From Isoetes taiwanensis (taxonomy: Eukaryota > Streptophyta > Lycopodiopsida > Isoetales > Isoetaceae), in contig JAJEKV010000085.1 in NCBI GenBank assembly GCA_021234155.1, forward strand, positions 62,001 to 126,000: 64,000 bases of DNA, read 5' to 3'. The notes under the pieces are model-generated. The model saw only the letters and a list, made by a program, of their open reading frames with translations. It did no database searches and was not told the origin of the DNA. Positions within the stretch are counted from its first letter, which is position 1, and each line of letters begins with the position of its first letter. Of this stretch, positions 11,691 to 22,803 are shown piece after piece. Made by a program: the position numbers and the translations under genes.

Positions 11691-13544
11691 TTGTTGTAGA
11701 AGAGAAGAACCAGATCTGGTGGGTAACTGGAGCCGCAAAACTAGGCAATCAGTGAAGGCTTGGAGCCGCAGTTGCTATATTGTTGTGTTGTTGTTGTTTA
11801 ATTTACAGTTAGCACCCTGTTAATCATGCCTGCCAGGGCTTGTTGTCTATTCAGCCAGCGATCTCTATGCAGCCAGCGATCTCTTACAGACTCAAACTTA
11901 TGCTATATGCCCTTGAGGACGCTTCTCTTCCATTCTTAGCATGTCTTGGTTTATCTTCTTCTTCTTCCGGAAAGCCCATGGAGCTGCTATTGCAGACACA
12001 AACCCCTGTTTTCAGATGGAATGGGTCTTGAATCTCATTCCTGAAGATCCTACAAGAGTTATATCTCAGATCCGACATGGATTTTGTCCATTCCGGCCTG
12101 CTCCGATACTTCCCAGCTTGCTCCGATTATGTTTGCTCCGATGGTTGTATATGTAGCTGCAAACAACATTACAATGACGTTTTAAATCTAAACAATTAAA
12201 CTCTAGGCTCTATAAGACACAATAAATATTATTGTAAATGATGTTTTAAATCTAAACAATTAAATTCTAGGCTCTATAAGACACAATAAATATTATTGTA
12301 ATCTTCTAACGAAATGTGCATATTATACTTCCTTTGCTTAACACTGAAGCAACACCGAAACAACTCAAAATTACATCAAAGCTGTATAAGATTTCCAATA
12401 AATCAACAAATAAATAGATGGTTGGCACAACAATGGAATAAATGGATGGATAGATACAACCCGCACACATTCTCCTATACAACCACATGGACTGCCCACC
12501 GAGAAAGTGGCCAAATATCTACAATAGTAGCCAAACTATCTAAAATAGTAGCCAAAAGAGAAATTGATTTATAGTACGTATCTATAAAAAGCAGACATTT
12601 TGACAAAAGTATTGAATGAAAAGAAGCATGTCGAATTTAGAAATGCCATTGGCATATCTAGAGGACAAATGGTGGCTAAAAGGGGAGTGTTAGAAATGGT
12701 CATCTAGCATTTGTTGGTTGCAGAATGAAGTGTCTGTTGTTAATTTAAAATGTGGATTATTTAAAAAGGGAGGGGGGAGAAGGGGAATGACGTTGGTGCA
12801 AAAAGGAGTTGAGCAGAAAGGAACGAACATGTGCAAGAAACAATGATTGATTTGGCAGACGAATCTGGCGCACCTCGAATTGGTAAATAACGAAGGGTCG
12901 AATTTGACAGGAGATGGCAAAGGCAGGCATAGAAAGAATCGAGCTGCAAAAGGCATCGTTGAAACCTTGATTGCAGTTGACATTGCCCACAGAAGAAAAC
13001 GTGGCCTCTTTCGGAATAGATCAAGATACTTTCACAAGGAATCTGAAACTTCTAGCTGCGATTTTTTGTGTATTGCATAGTCCGAGGCAATCTATTGCTA
13101 TTGCTTGCAGAATAAGTGCAGAACATCAAAGAAGCTTGAAGAGGATCGTATGTTTGCAAGTTGTTTTGATCAGTAGTTGTTTTGGAGGCAACATATCTAA
13201 AAGTTCAAAGATATATGCAATACACATGAAACTTCAATTGAAGGTGGGCAATTTCCTATATCAAATAAAATAGGAAATTACAAAAATAAGAATTACAGGG
13301 CGAGTATATTTTGGCCACGGTACAGATGGAGAGAGTGGTCTCCTTGGGGTCGCCACCCAAGGATTACGCTTGTCATTTAGTTATGCATGGAATGTGTAGT
13401 TATAGAATGTGCTAACCTTGCAGGGGGAGTATCAACGTAACAGGTAAATAACGTATTATTGTTATGCATGAATGTGAAGATCCCAATATCCCTCCCCACT
13501 TAGTCCTTGTGGACTAACCCCGGATGTTTGTTGTTATGTAAGAT
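11691..13544. other. No gene recognised; one tandem duplication
   Basis: Overlapping open frames on both strands around 11840-12160 and 12690-13270 have no recognisable domain. The only clear structure is the 64-bp tandem pair at 12173-12300. Confidence 0.5.
12173..12300. repeat. Tandem duplication, 2 x 64 bp
   Basis: The AT-rich unit beginning AATGACGTTTTAAATC is repeated head to tail with only a few differences (CGTTTT against TGTTTT, AAACTC against AAATTC). Confidence 0.93.
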
Positions 13545-14044
13545 GGCACGTCCTGAAGCTACCATTGTACTGGACCTAGACTCTTTCGTTACCTAGTGGT
13601 TCAACGAGACTGAGAATGAACCCGCATTAATGTCCAAGGAAAGAGTCTACGAAATCATCATGGCATTGTTCAGGGAGTTGTCCTGAATATCATGGTATGA
13701 TTTTCTTGGTAAATGACAGCCTACACAAAGGGTTTCTAAACCCTGCACACACAACCGTTCCTGTTATGCCTTTCAAGGGGCAGGAAGAGGACAACTTTTT
13801 GCAGAAGTTTGTGTGTCCAGCATTGGATTACTTGTCTTCTCATACAGTAGAAAAAACAATCTCACAGCTAGACATCGCTGATGCATGGTTGGAAAAGGAG
13901 ATAGTTGCAGTGCTGGATTACTGTCTCAACAACTATCTTGACTCGGCCTATTATATCCTCAATGCTCCAGAAGAGGTACAAAGGGAGTTGTTGGGCACCA
14001 TTTCTGACGACCCTAACCACTCTGAAAACTTCAATGACTCATGA
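13545..14044 (+). pseudogene. Unidentified protein-coding relic
   Basis: Starting at ATG 13543-13545 the frame reads MARPEATIVLDLDSFVT, then a stop, then WFNETENEP and ERVYEIIMALFRELS before another stop. A second frame (13697-14044, 115 codons) continues with an acidic, coding-like sequence containing DNFLQKFVCPALDYLSS and LLGTISDDP. Codon texture and low bias suggest a real former exon, but I recognise no family. The 13.5 kb and 13.7 kb parts are probably one gene joined by a frameshift. A downstream frame (14230-14508) is proline/serine-rich and uncertain. Confidence 0.4.
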
Positions 14045-14617
14045 AATAACCATTGTACACTACCCTTTTGTAATATATGTATGATTACTTTGTGTAATCT
14101 TGATTATTGAGTAATCTTGAGTGATGTCTCTAATACAACATAAAAATTCCAGATAAAGGTCTTCAAAATTTAAGACAAAGGTAATTGTACCACTTTTGAT
14201 TTTGCAGGAGAACAAGGAAAGTAGTTTCTGTGGACATGGTTGATAAACCACCTAGTCCCCGTGCAAAGGCTGCGGATAGCCAGGAGACACCACTTTTTTG
14301 GGGGCAGGGAGATCATGGGGCAGGTGCATCTCAGCATGAACGTCAACACTCGCCATCACCGACCAGCAAAGCCACAGCACATGACAACAGTGTTCAGCAC
14401 ATGTTCAACACTGTTCTATGTTATGAATTTCAGTGTACAGTTTTCTGTAATATATATCAAGCATTGTCTCCAATACTAAAATACTCCAATACAGTAGTCC
14501 AATACTAAAAACATTGTCTCACAAGCATTGTCTCCAAGACAATCATCAAAATTTGAGACAAGTAAACAAGTAATTACAGACCTGTTAAAATGATAAAACA
14601 ACTAGGTCAAAGCATAT

Positions 14618-16570
14618 TCAACCTTCATATGGTAGACTGTCAAGGATCATCTGGTGAATAGCCTGTTCAAGGGAAAATCTGTTGGTGCCAGGAATCTGAT
14701 TCATTTCAAACTTGATTGCTGATACGTGATGACTGTACTGGAAGGTCAGGCCTTTGTCTTCAATTAGCTCCCAACTACCATCGGGCTGGACAGCATAGTA
14801 CAAACCAGCCAATACATGTTCATCGACGCCTCGGCTTAACACATTTAACCACATAGAAATCTGCATTCTCCTGATTTCCCTCCTCGGCTACAACAACAAA
14901 GTTATCACCTTTCTCTATGTTTCCACTAAGCCATTCTCCATCACCAATGCCTCATCGATTTCGTCTTCAGTACCTTCACCAGTAGACTTATCTGGCTTTA
15001 GTGTAACATATTTCCAATTCTTCAACCTGTGCTTGTTCACACAAGATGACCAGTTTCCTTTCAAACAGTTACCACAGAAACAACTTAATCCTCTATGAGC
15101 CACCCTTGTGCTTGATTTGGCTAAGTATGTCCTGATGCTGTGTATTTCCTTGGTCCCTTCTACCCTGGCACAGTCCAGCACATCATCCTTTCCAATTAAC
15201 CAGAAGTGCCTGCAAAAAGCTAGCAACAAGAATTGCAGTTCACAAACAGTACAGAGGCACAATACAACATTACACAGCAGATAAAAGCAGATGAAAGCAC
15301 GTAAAAGCATATTACCTTTTGATGTCCCCGTTGCTGGCACCTTCATTCCAACGAGTAGCAAATTCACATGCATCACCAGCACCCCTAAATCTCACTCCAT
15401 CATACTTGAGCTGTTCTCTAGTGAATGCACCCTTAAGAACTGCCCCCTGCCCATCATGCTCCCCCTTACCATGGGCTGTCCTAGGTCCCAAAGAAATTCT
15501 ATACTATTTCCTTCCCTAGCTCATGGTGATATCTTGGTAAGAAATAGAATGGCCGGGCAGATTTGAATTGGCTAGAACAACCATCTGACCAAACTATATG
15601 CCTGGAGAATTCTACACCATTTGATACAAGCCATGAATTGTGCTTTCTAAGACAGTGCTGCACAAAAAGAGTGTCATGAATCTTGTCATCACTTAAGTAA
15701 AAATGGGTTTCCTTCAATAGCTTTCTGATCCCAGAGTTGTTGTCCATCCTATACGTGATGTGGACGAGAATTGTTATCTGGTCATTGTGCCAATACTGGC
15801 TTTGAACCTTCCTTTGTATTTTTATGCTGTAATTCTCTGCAAAATCAATTACAGAAACAATGGTGCCATCTTGGATATTGTCCAGGCAACTTCTGAATTG
15901 CATGGCCTGCCATCTAGCCCTGTAATTGTGTGGCATGAATATCTTCAATGTGGAACACAGATATGAAATGAAATCCTTCACTGTCGTTCTCTTGTAAGAC
16001 AATCTAAGGACTGGCTTTGGTCCTTTCTTTTTTTTCCCCTTGCCATTTGAGGTCTCGTCTTGTCTTTGCAGACTTGATTGTGGTCCCACCACTACCTTGG
16101 ATTTCTTACTTTTTGTTTCCCTTCTTCTCGGCTTGTCTTTGCAGCCTTCAGTTTGTGTCCCACCAGCTACCTTGGATTTCTTACTTTTGTTTCCCTTCTT
16201 GGTGGCATTGGATCTTTTCTTTCTTCTGCCACCCGGCACTTCCTTGGTAACGCAGTCTGCAACTCCACCAGCTTCTTCTGTCTCCACTGGAATCTGTAAC
16301 AAGGTTTGTAGCATAAAACAGAAGATTAGCACATTTTGAAAGCACAAAAGCAGTATTCAGCGGACGACAGCACATAGCAGCATGTTTCAGCATGCAATAA
16401 AGAGAGTATTACCTTTTCAAACGCTTTCCATTCAAGCAAGAACTCATGATTCTCTCTTTCTCTTGGACATATAGGCAGACATTTTATACCACACTTCTGA
16501 CATTTCTGCATTAAGCAATCATGTTTATACCATTCTTCACCCTCGCTCTTGTTGCAAACCACAGCCTGAG
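14618..16570 (-). pseudogene. Intron-containing DDE (RNase H-like) transposase relic
   Basis: Reading on the minus strand, an exon with a Cys cluster (CLMQKCQKCGIKCLPIC, about 16,480-16,530) ends at an AG|GTAATA donor near 16411. The next exon begins after TTACAG near 16294. It has a Lys/Arg-rich stretch, then VIDFAENYSIK (about 15,840), IVWSDGCSSQFKSARPF and an HGKGEHDG box (about 15,460). Further exons give FWLIGKDDVLD, a GLSCFCGNCLKG Cys pair and a C-terminal segment VLAGLYYAVQPDGSWEL. The spaced D..D..(H)..D boxes suggest an RNase H-fold nuclease. A Trp-to-stop change (15499-15501) and frameshifts near 15,490 and 14,830 break it. I cannot name the superfamily. Confidence 0.65.
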
Positions 16571-16671
16571 GCAACCCCAAATTGAGGCCCAAGACCTGGA
16601 GAGTGATGGGGAATCTTCTTCCGGGGGTAGCTCTAGCGACTCCTCCTCGGTCACCTCCGAGGAGGGGGAAG

Positions 16672-16715
16672 ACCAAAGGGATCACTGAGATACTTGCGTA
16701 AGTTGCCAAACATGA
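16672..16715 (-). mobile_element. Second short piece of chromovirus integrase C-terminus
   Basis: The minus strand reads FGNLRKYLSDP, nearly the same as GNLCKYLSDP in the integrase end at 17.7 kb. The two nucleotide stretches share most of GGATCACTGAGATACTTGC. It is a small rearranged copy fused upstream of the transposase exons. Confidence 0.6.
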
Positions 16716-16737
16716 TCTCAAGGATTGGAATCAGGAG

Positions 16738-16845
16738 GATCGGCAGATGGGTCGGCAGATGGGTCCAAGGCAGAGATGGCAACATGCATTAAGGTGGATC
16801 GGTAGATGGGTCCAAGGCAGAGATGGCAACATGCATTAATGGTTT
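16738..16845. repeat. Tandem duplication, ~47-bp unit
   Basis: AGATGGGTCCAAGGCAGAGA and the following GGCAACATGCATTAA occur twice in direct orientation, starting near 16757 and 16804. An extra short GGCAGATGGGT copy precedes them. Confidence 0.9.
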
Positions 16846-17428
16846 CTCATATAACTGGGATGCAAAGCTTGGATTTCAAGGTTCTGAAGGCCAATTTCCA
16901 TCAGGGTCTTCTGGTTTTTAGATTAACATAGCAGTTTAACAAGAAGGTTTCACAAGAAGGATTCTTTCTTGGGACTGGGTTTTGGATCACAGGCAGGTGG
17001 CGGCTATGCTTCAAAAACTCTGCTCTACACAATCTGACCCCAATCAGACTGCAAAATCAAGACATAGATCAAATCCCCACTTGAGTTTTGGCTTTGGACT
17101 CTTTTTCCTTGCTCTGCTTCCAATTTGCTCAGCCCCAACCGATTCTCTTTCCTCCTCCTTTTGCCCATCCGACCAACTCCTTTTGCTTCTTATATGCTTG
17201 CCAAGGGAACCTGATTCTTCACCCCTATTTTATGGTGCTCACGTTTTTTGCATTTAGGTTATTAAGGTTTTAAATAACCTTAGCTAAGTTCTTATGTAAA
17301 TTTAAATGTCGCCCCTCCAACGCACCCATAGAAGCATATCAACACTGATTTGCACAATCCGATACTGACACAATTCTTCTACTAAAACATGCGATTATAG
17401 GCTAGTCTAAGCCACTGGGTTCGTTACA
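16846..17428 (-). other. Probable 3' LTR of the adjoining chromovirus, poorly defined
   Basis: On the minus strand the purine tract AAGGTGAGAA (17429-17438) is followed at 17428 by TGTAACGAACCCAGTGGC. This is a typical junction of polypurine tract and LTR start, placed immediately after the chromodomain stop codon. The other LTR end was not located. Open frames within (16982-17257) look incidental. Confidence 0.5.
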
Positions 17429-17445
17429 TTCTCACCTTGTAAAAA

Positions 17446-17790
17446 TTAATTCATGTCCTCATGAGTTATGGGAAAGGTCGGATATAACTTCTTGCACTTG
17501 TCAGCATCTTCCCATGTCGCATCTTCTTGCGGATATCCTGCCCATTGCACTAGGTATTTCTCGATGGTGTGATTCCTCAGTACTCTAGTATCAACTCGCA
17601 AAATTGTTTGAGGCTTTACTGCAAGTGTCTCTTCTACTGCAGCCATGTTATCCTGTGGCAGTATATGTGATGGATCACTGAGATACTTGCATAAGTTGCC
17701 AACACGGAATACATTATGGACCTTGACGTCGATAGGCACTTCTTAACGGTATGCAGCCTTGCCGATCCTCTGTATGATTTTAAAAGGACC
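17446..17790 (-). mobile_element. Ty3/gypsy chromovirus integrase C-terminus with chromodomain
   Basis: The translation runs GPFKIIQRIGKAAYR, then VHNVFRVGNLCKYLSDP (integrase GPY/F-type end), then a chromodomain with ILRVDTRVLRN, EKYLVQWAGYP and ATWEDAD. Chromodomains in this position define chromoviruses, where they are thought to direct integration to marked chromatin. A stop replaces one residue just before EVPIDV, near 17,742. The rest of pol is missing upstream: 17.8 kb leads into unrelated sequence, so this is a 3'-end relic. Confidence 0.85.
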
Positions 17791-18129
17791 TGCATATCTA
17801 AAAGCACAATTTCATTAAAATGAGAAATTTCGTGATTCCAATTAGGGACGAAAATCCTTTTTAGTCCTTTTTTGACGTTTTTTGAGCAATTATGGCGCCA
17901 TTTAGCAAAAAAATGCATCTAAAGTGCCAAATATTGGCGCCATTAAAAATACTGACAGTACATTAAATGAAGTTAAAGAAACATGAGATCACAAAATCAG
18001 TAAAAATTTCCAAATTCAGAGATCTGCATATCCATAAATTTGCCACAACAGGCAAGGACTCGGAAGAGATAGTCTGTTTACAAAAGTATTATTGTACAAC
18101 TTACATTATAGTCACAAAAAAAATTCAGG
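17791..18129. other. No gene; spaced GGCGCCAT inverted pair
   Basis: Between 17890 and 17945, TTATGGCGCCATT and TATTGGCGCCATTA occur in a short inverted arrangement. They relate in sequence to the palindrome family at 19.7-22.8 kb. Otherwise I see nothing. Confidence 0.5.
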
Positions 18130-21100
18130 CTATGCAGCAGGATCAGGGTCCGCATCGCCAGTGCCATGGCTAGAAGAAGCACCCATAGGATCTCCTTGAA
18201 AGCTCTCGAACGCTGTGGCAGTGAAATTGGGATCATCAAGAATGTCCAGATTGAATTGTGTATTCTTGATCACATCATAGTCCACATCGGGTTGAGCTTC
18301 AGGCATCACTGAATTTGGTGGATCTACAGCTTCTTCAACAACACCACCTTGTCTCTCTGTCACAGGAATTGCTGCGATGATAGGATTCAGTAGGCGGTCA
18401 AGCCTACCAAGAATGCCCTGTGGCACTGCTGCTTAACCGGGTCACTTTCGAACACAATGCAAAATCTCTTATTTATCAATGAAGCCCGGCCAAACGAACC
18501 ACAGGAGAAGTAATCAAACACTCCTGTTCCTGGCAGTACCATTTTCTGCACGAGGTAGGAGCATGTGGCAGGCCCCAGCTGGTTTCTCATGATTATAGCT
18601 GTACCTGAATCTGCTGTTGCAGAGCTTCCCGGCCATAGCCTCGATCTCCCCGTCTGCGTCTTCTTCATTAGGTACTGGAACTGGTGGCAGTTCTTGAGGA
18701 TGATCGGCAAACGGGAATCTGAGGTCAATTTCATCGATAGGATCACCAGCAGTAGTGCATGGGGCTCCTGAACTCCTGTGGCAGGCGGATTCTTGTATTC
18801 GTCCTCATACATGCCAATAAAAACTCTGGATCTGGAATCCAGATTATCCAACACAGATGAAATAAAAAAGTTATGCTCTGGCCTTGCGAAGCACACTATC
18901 CAGAAAGAATCAGCTGTGGTGTTCTTTGTATTAAAAAAGTTAGATAGTGTGGTTTTGTCCCACATTGGAGTTATGCCTCTAGTGTCCAGGACTATCAAGG
19001 ATGCTGGTACAGGAGTGCAAACAACTTGCCCCCTGCTGTCAGTTAGTTCAACTTCGCAACGGAAGTCTTCAGTATCCTCTCTCTGCAAGACAGCATTGCG
19101 TATAAATCTTGCCAAGGCAGGTGGCACGTTACCGAAAACTCCTTCCTTGGTCACTCCAACTTCAACCCACTTACTATGCAAGGTGGCCATGGAAATCAAG
19201 TCGGTATCCTCGAAGCCCGCCACGGCAGTACGGAGATCAGTGAAGGATGTGAACTTCTTCGGAAAATTATCCTTCACATATTCAAAAATCTCCTTCTTCA
19301 AGAACGATATAGATCGTAGTGTCTTTGCCCTTGTCTTGAAGAATTGCTTATCTGTATAATCAGTGGTGACCTTCACGTAGGTCTTTCCATCCAGCACTTC
19401 CTGGAACAAAATCCGACAGTCTTCATAGTCGAGACCCCTCATGCACCTCAGGTAGGTCTGACTGAAGTAGTCACACTCTTTTGCCCAGTTACAGGTAATA
19501 GTTTGTCCCTTATTATCTGTTAGCTTGCAAGATTTCCACAAGTTCCATAGGGACATGAATAGCTGAAAAATATCCTCTGGCATGAAGACCCACTGGTTGA
19601 AATCTTTCGGTTGCTTACCACGCATGGTAACTTCAGCCAAAGCCAGATAATGCTGGAAACAAGAAGAAGTTAGTCTTGAATGTAAATGATTATGAAATGG
19701 CGCCGTGGCGCCATTTGGTGAGGAAATGGCGCCGTGGCGCCATTTCGTGAGGAAATGGCACCACGGCGCCATTTGCTAATCTTGCCAACAATTAAAACAC
19801 GATGTACCTTGTATGGTTCTGAGCGTGATTGCCCGCGTCCCGATGGATCAGGCTTCCCGCAAAGAGGATATTGTTGCCGCAGGTGGGTTATTTTATCAAT
19901 GTAAGGCTCCTTGAAGATAGTCTTGGCAGCGATATCATTGACTTCACAACTGAGCTGCAGGCACTCTTGCTCGTTGACCGTGCCAGACAAGACTCGGCAA
20001 TTCCGATACTCATAAATCTTTTCCATTTGTTCTTGGGACTTTGCTGTGCCGAGTCTTCTACATACAAGCTGAGCGGCCATAACAGAATGATTACCATTCA
20101 CTATGTAATAGTGCATCCCATGAGGTCATCCTCAGTTTTCCAAGGGTGCAGTTTCTTTGTGAGGGGATTGAATGGAATCACGTCCGCAGGAGTAAACACC
20201 GGATGTGGGTCTCTTTGAAAGGATTCCACTAAGGTCTTCACATGCTCCATATTTCTTGGCCTAGATGTCAGATTTGCAGGCCCTTGATATAGGCTGAACA
20301 CGTTTACCTTAAGATTTGCAGGCACCTCGAGCAAGTGCTGAGCTATTCTTAATGTAAGCCTGCACTCCTTGGGCTCCTTGGGCTTGACCCTTTTGGCCGG
20401 TGTGCCTGCAGAATCCTGGATATGTGATGGGCTTGGAGGAATGGCACCACCACTTCTGGCCTGCTCGTCGCTCCTCTCCTTCCATCTTGGGCTTCCAGCA
20501 GGATTAGGAGTCTGAGTCTCTCTCCTTTGTTTTTTAGGTGTCCTCTCTTTCTCGGAGGTCTCTGGCCTGTGCTTCTTCTTCTTCTTTTTCCCTTCCATTT
20601 CCTCTGGCTCCCCTTCCTTTCCCTCCTTTTCCTGTCCCGCCTTTCCTTCCTTCTCCCTTTCCCGTCCCTTTCCTTGTCTTTCTTTTCCTTGTCCTTCTTT
20701 TCTTTCTTTTCCTTCTTTTCTTTCTTTTCCTTCTAAGGATCTTCGTGATCCTTTCTCTTAACTTTCCGCTTGCCCGCCGCCTTTCCTTCCTCAGTTTCCT
20801 GGCCAACATCCTCAGTAGCAGATGAGGAGTCTTTTTCGGCTGCAGCTGCAGCTACCTCCTTAGTTTGTCTTGTTTTCTTCCTGCTAACTGTTTTTAGCCA
20901 GGCCGTGTCCACAATGACGGGTAGTTTCTGCTGGGCTAATGCCTTGACAACGAATGAAGGCGAGTTTTTTGACTCGTTCATACGATTGCGAAGAATCATA
21001 AAGCCCCTCAAGATTTCTTGTGGACCTTTGATGTCAGCTTCTTCAAAGCTGTTGTATGATGGCAGCGCCCAGCCTTGCTTCTTCGCCAAACCAGCTACAT

Positions 21101-21431
21101 TTGCAATACTAGCAGACATTACAGTGGGATCATAAAACTTCCAGTCCATATAGTAGACAATTATTCTCTGCTGCATAGTATCCTCACAGACCACCCGGAT
21201 CCAATCATCGCGACCGCTCTTGGTAACCATCTTCATGTTGACCAAGATACCCTACCGTAAATTCCGGTGATTAAACATGTCTCCTTTATAAGCGGTGAGC
21301 TCTCTTGAGTCTCCTTTTCGAGCTGTAGGGCAGAGTTGCTCACCGCATTATTTCCATGCACCGGTTTACGTATGCAGTCGGCATGATGATAGTCTGGTCG
21401 GATTGAAATTGTATTTCCGGACGTAATATAG
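18130..21431 (-). pseudogene. ParB-like domain plus permuted DNA-methyltransferase-like protein
   Basis: An exon starts after TTGCAG at 21431 and runs, with frame breaks, through an unknown basic N-terminal domain, a Lys/Glu-rich linker and a ParB-like region. That region has NVFSLYQGP, RPRNMEHVKTLVESF and, at about 20,087-20,116, HYYIVNGNHSVMAAQ. A 155-bp intron (19653-19807) precedes a long exon. This exon resembles a circularly permuted beta-class DNA aminomethyltransferase: LIVLDTRGITP where D-P-P-W is expected (about 18,980), WIVCFARPEHNFF, a NPP segment, and a late motif I, FDYFSCGSFGRASL with VFESD (about 18,440-18,514). Frame breaks lie near 21,245, 20,670, 20,112 and 18,425, with a TAG at 20,733. 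The catalytic motif looks lost. It may be a pseudogene or a dead enzyme affected by assembly errors. Confidence 0.6.
19653..19807 (-). repeat. Intron of the ParB/methyltransferase-like gene carrying three palindromes
   Basis: The boundaries are AAG|GTACAT (donor, 19808/19807) and TTTCCAG|CATTAT (acceptor, 19653/19652). Joining them restores a continuous frame from SEPYK to HYLALAEVTMRG. Within the intron, three successive copies of an AAATGGCGCCGTGGCGCCATTT-like motif occupy about 19690-19780, each internally near-palindromic. Confidence 0.75.
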
Positions 21432-21479
21432 CTGCAACAAAGAGGCATCATTAACAAAGAGGCATCGATAACTCTGGTT

Positions 21480-22765
21480 GGAACAAGCAGGCAGACCAGA
21501 CGACTAAGCAAATGGCGCCATGGCGCCATTTGCATCTGAGTTCAGTGCATAAGCACATGGAAGCAGTTCGAATGCATTTCCCTGCGTTTGGTCGCAGAGG
21601 CCTCCACCCAGTCCGAGCCCCTCCCCTTCGCAATATTCGAGGAAGATGGTTCGAAGGAGAGTGTCTCTGAGAGTGCACTACAGAACGCAACACAATGAGA
21701 AGCAAGCTACCAAGAAAATGGCGCGATGGCGCCATTTGGTTGGTAGATTGGTTCTTATTGCTGATACATATATGAATGCTTCTGTGTTTATGCACTGAAC
21801 TGATGGAAATGGAGCCATGGCGCCATTTGCTTAGTCGTCTGGTTTTAACAAGCAGGCAGACCAGACGACTAGGCAAATGGCGCCATCGTGCCATTTGCAA
21901 GTTCAGTGCATAAGCACATGGAAGCAGTTCGAATGCATTTCCCTGCGTTTGGTCGCATGTGCCTCCACCCAGTCCGAGCCCCTCCCCTTCGCAATATTCG
22001 AGGAAGATGGTTCGAAGGAGAGTGGCTCTGACTGGGTCGAGGCACCTGCGACTCGTAGGAGAGTGCACTACAGAACGCAACACAATGAGAAGCAATCTAC
22101 CAAGCAAATGGCGCGATGGCGCCATTTGGTTGGTAGATTGGTTCTTATTGCTAATACGTATGTGAATGATTCTGTGTTTATGCACTGGACTGATGCAAAT
22201 GACGCCATTTGCATCTGAGTCCGGTGCATAAACACATGGAAGCAGTTCGATTGCACTTCCTCGTTTGTGCGAGGCCTCCACCAGTCCGGCCCCTCCCCTT
22301 CGCAATATTCGAGGAAGATGGTTCGAAGGAGAGTAGCTCCGGGCCCAGGCATCTCTATGACTTGGATTATAGGAGAATGCACTACAGAATGCAACACAAT
22401 AAGAAGCAATCTACCAAGCAAATGCCTCAATGCCATTTACTTGGTAGATTGCTTCTTACTGCTAATGCATATGCGAATGCTTCCATTAGTGTTTATGGAC
22501 TGGACTCAGATACAAATGGCGCCATGGTGCGATTTGCCAATAACAAGACCCTAAAGTAAACTACTAGGCATCCAACAAGACCAACAAAACTCCTAAAGTA
22601 AGCTCAGGCATCCAAATGGCGCCATGGCACCATTCGCCAACAACAAGACTCCTAAAGTACGCTACTAGGCATCTAAATGTCGCGGCGGCGCCATTTGCCA
22701 ACAACAAGACCGAAGAGTAAGCTAAGATATCCAAATGGCGCGGTGGCGCCATTTAGAACAAACGA
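21480..22765. repeat. Array of ~310-440-bp units bearing GGCGCC palindromes
   Basis: Three related units share GGAAGCAGTTCGA, CCCCTCCCCTTCGCAATATT and CGAGGAAGATGGTTCGAAGG. They start near 21540, 21900 and 22215. The units are separated by 20-22-bp palindromes of the form AAATGGCGCCATGGCGCCAT plus TT (for example 21510-21531, 21717-21737, 21807-21828, 21875-21896, 22105-22127, 22515-22536, 22676-22754). Part of the array is inverted (TTGGTAGATTGGTTCTTATT against CAATCTACCAAGCAAATGG). It lies upstream of the ParB-like gene's first visible exon and is possibly an intron or promoter region of it. Confidence 0.8.
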
Positions 22766-22803
22766 AACAATGCAAGTAGATGACATACCTATGCCTTGCG
22801 GGG

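Noticed and set aside
16326-16721. A single 131-codon protein
   Set aside because: It mixes a chromovirus scrap, transposase exon text and intron sequence past an AG|GTAATA donor. It is not one coding unit.
20534-20825. Basic or Ser/Phe-rich proteins on both strands
   Set aside because: All are frames through one purine-rich stretch that codes the Lys/Glu linker of the ParB/methyltransferase-like gene. The overlapping frames are by-products.
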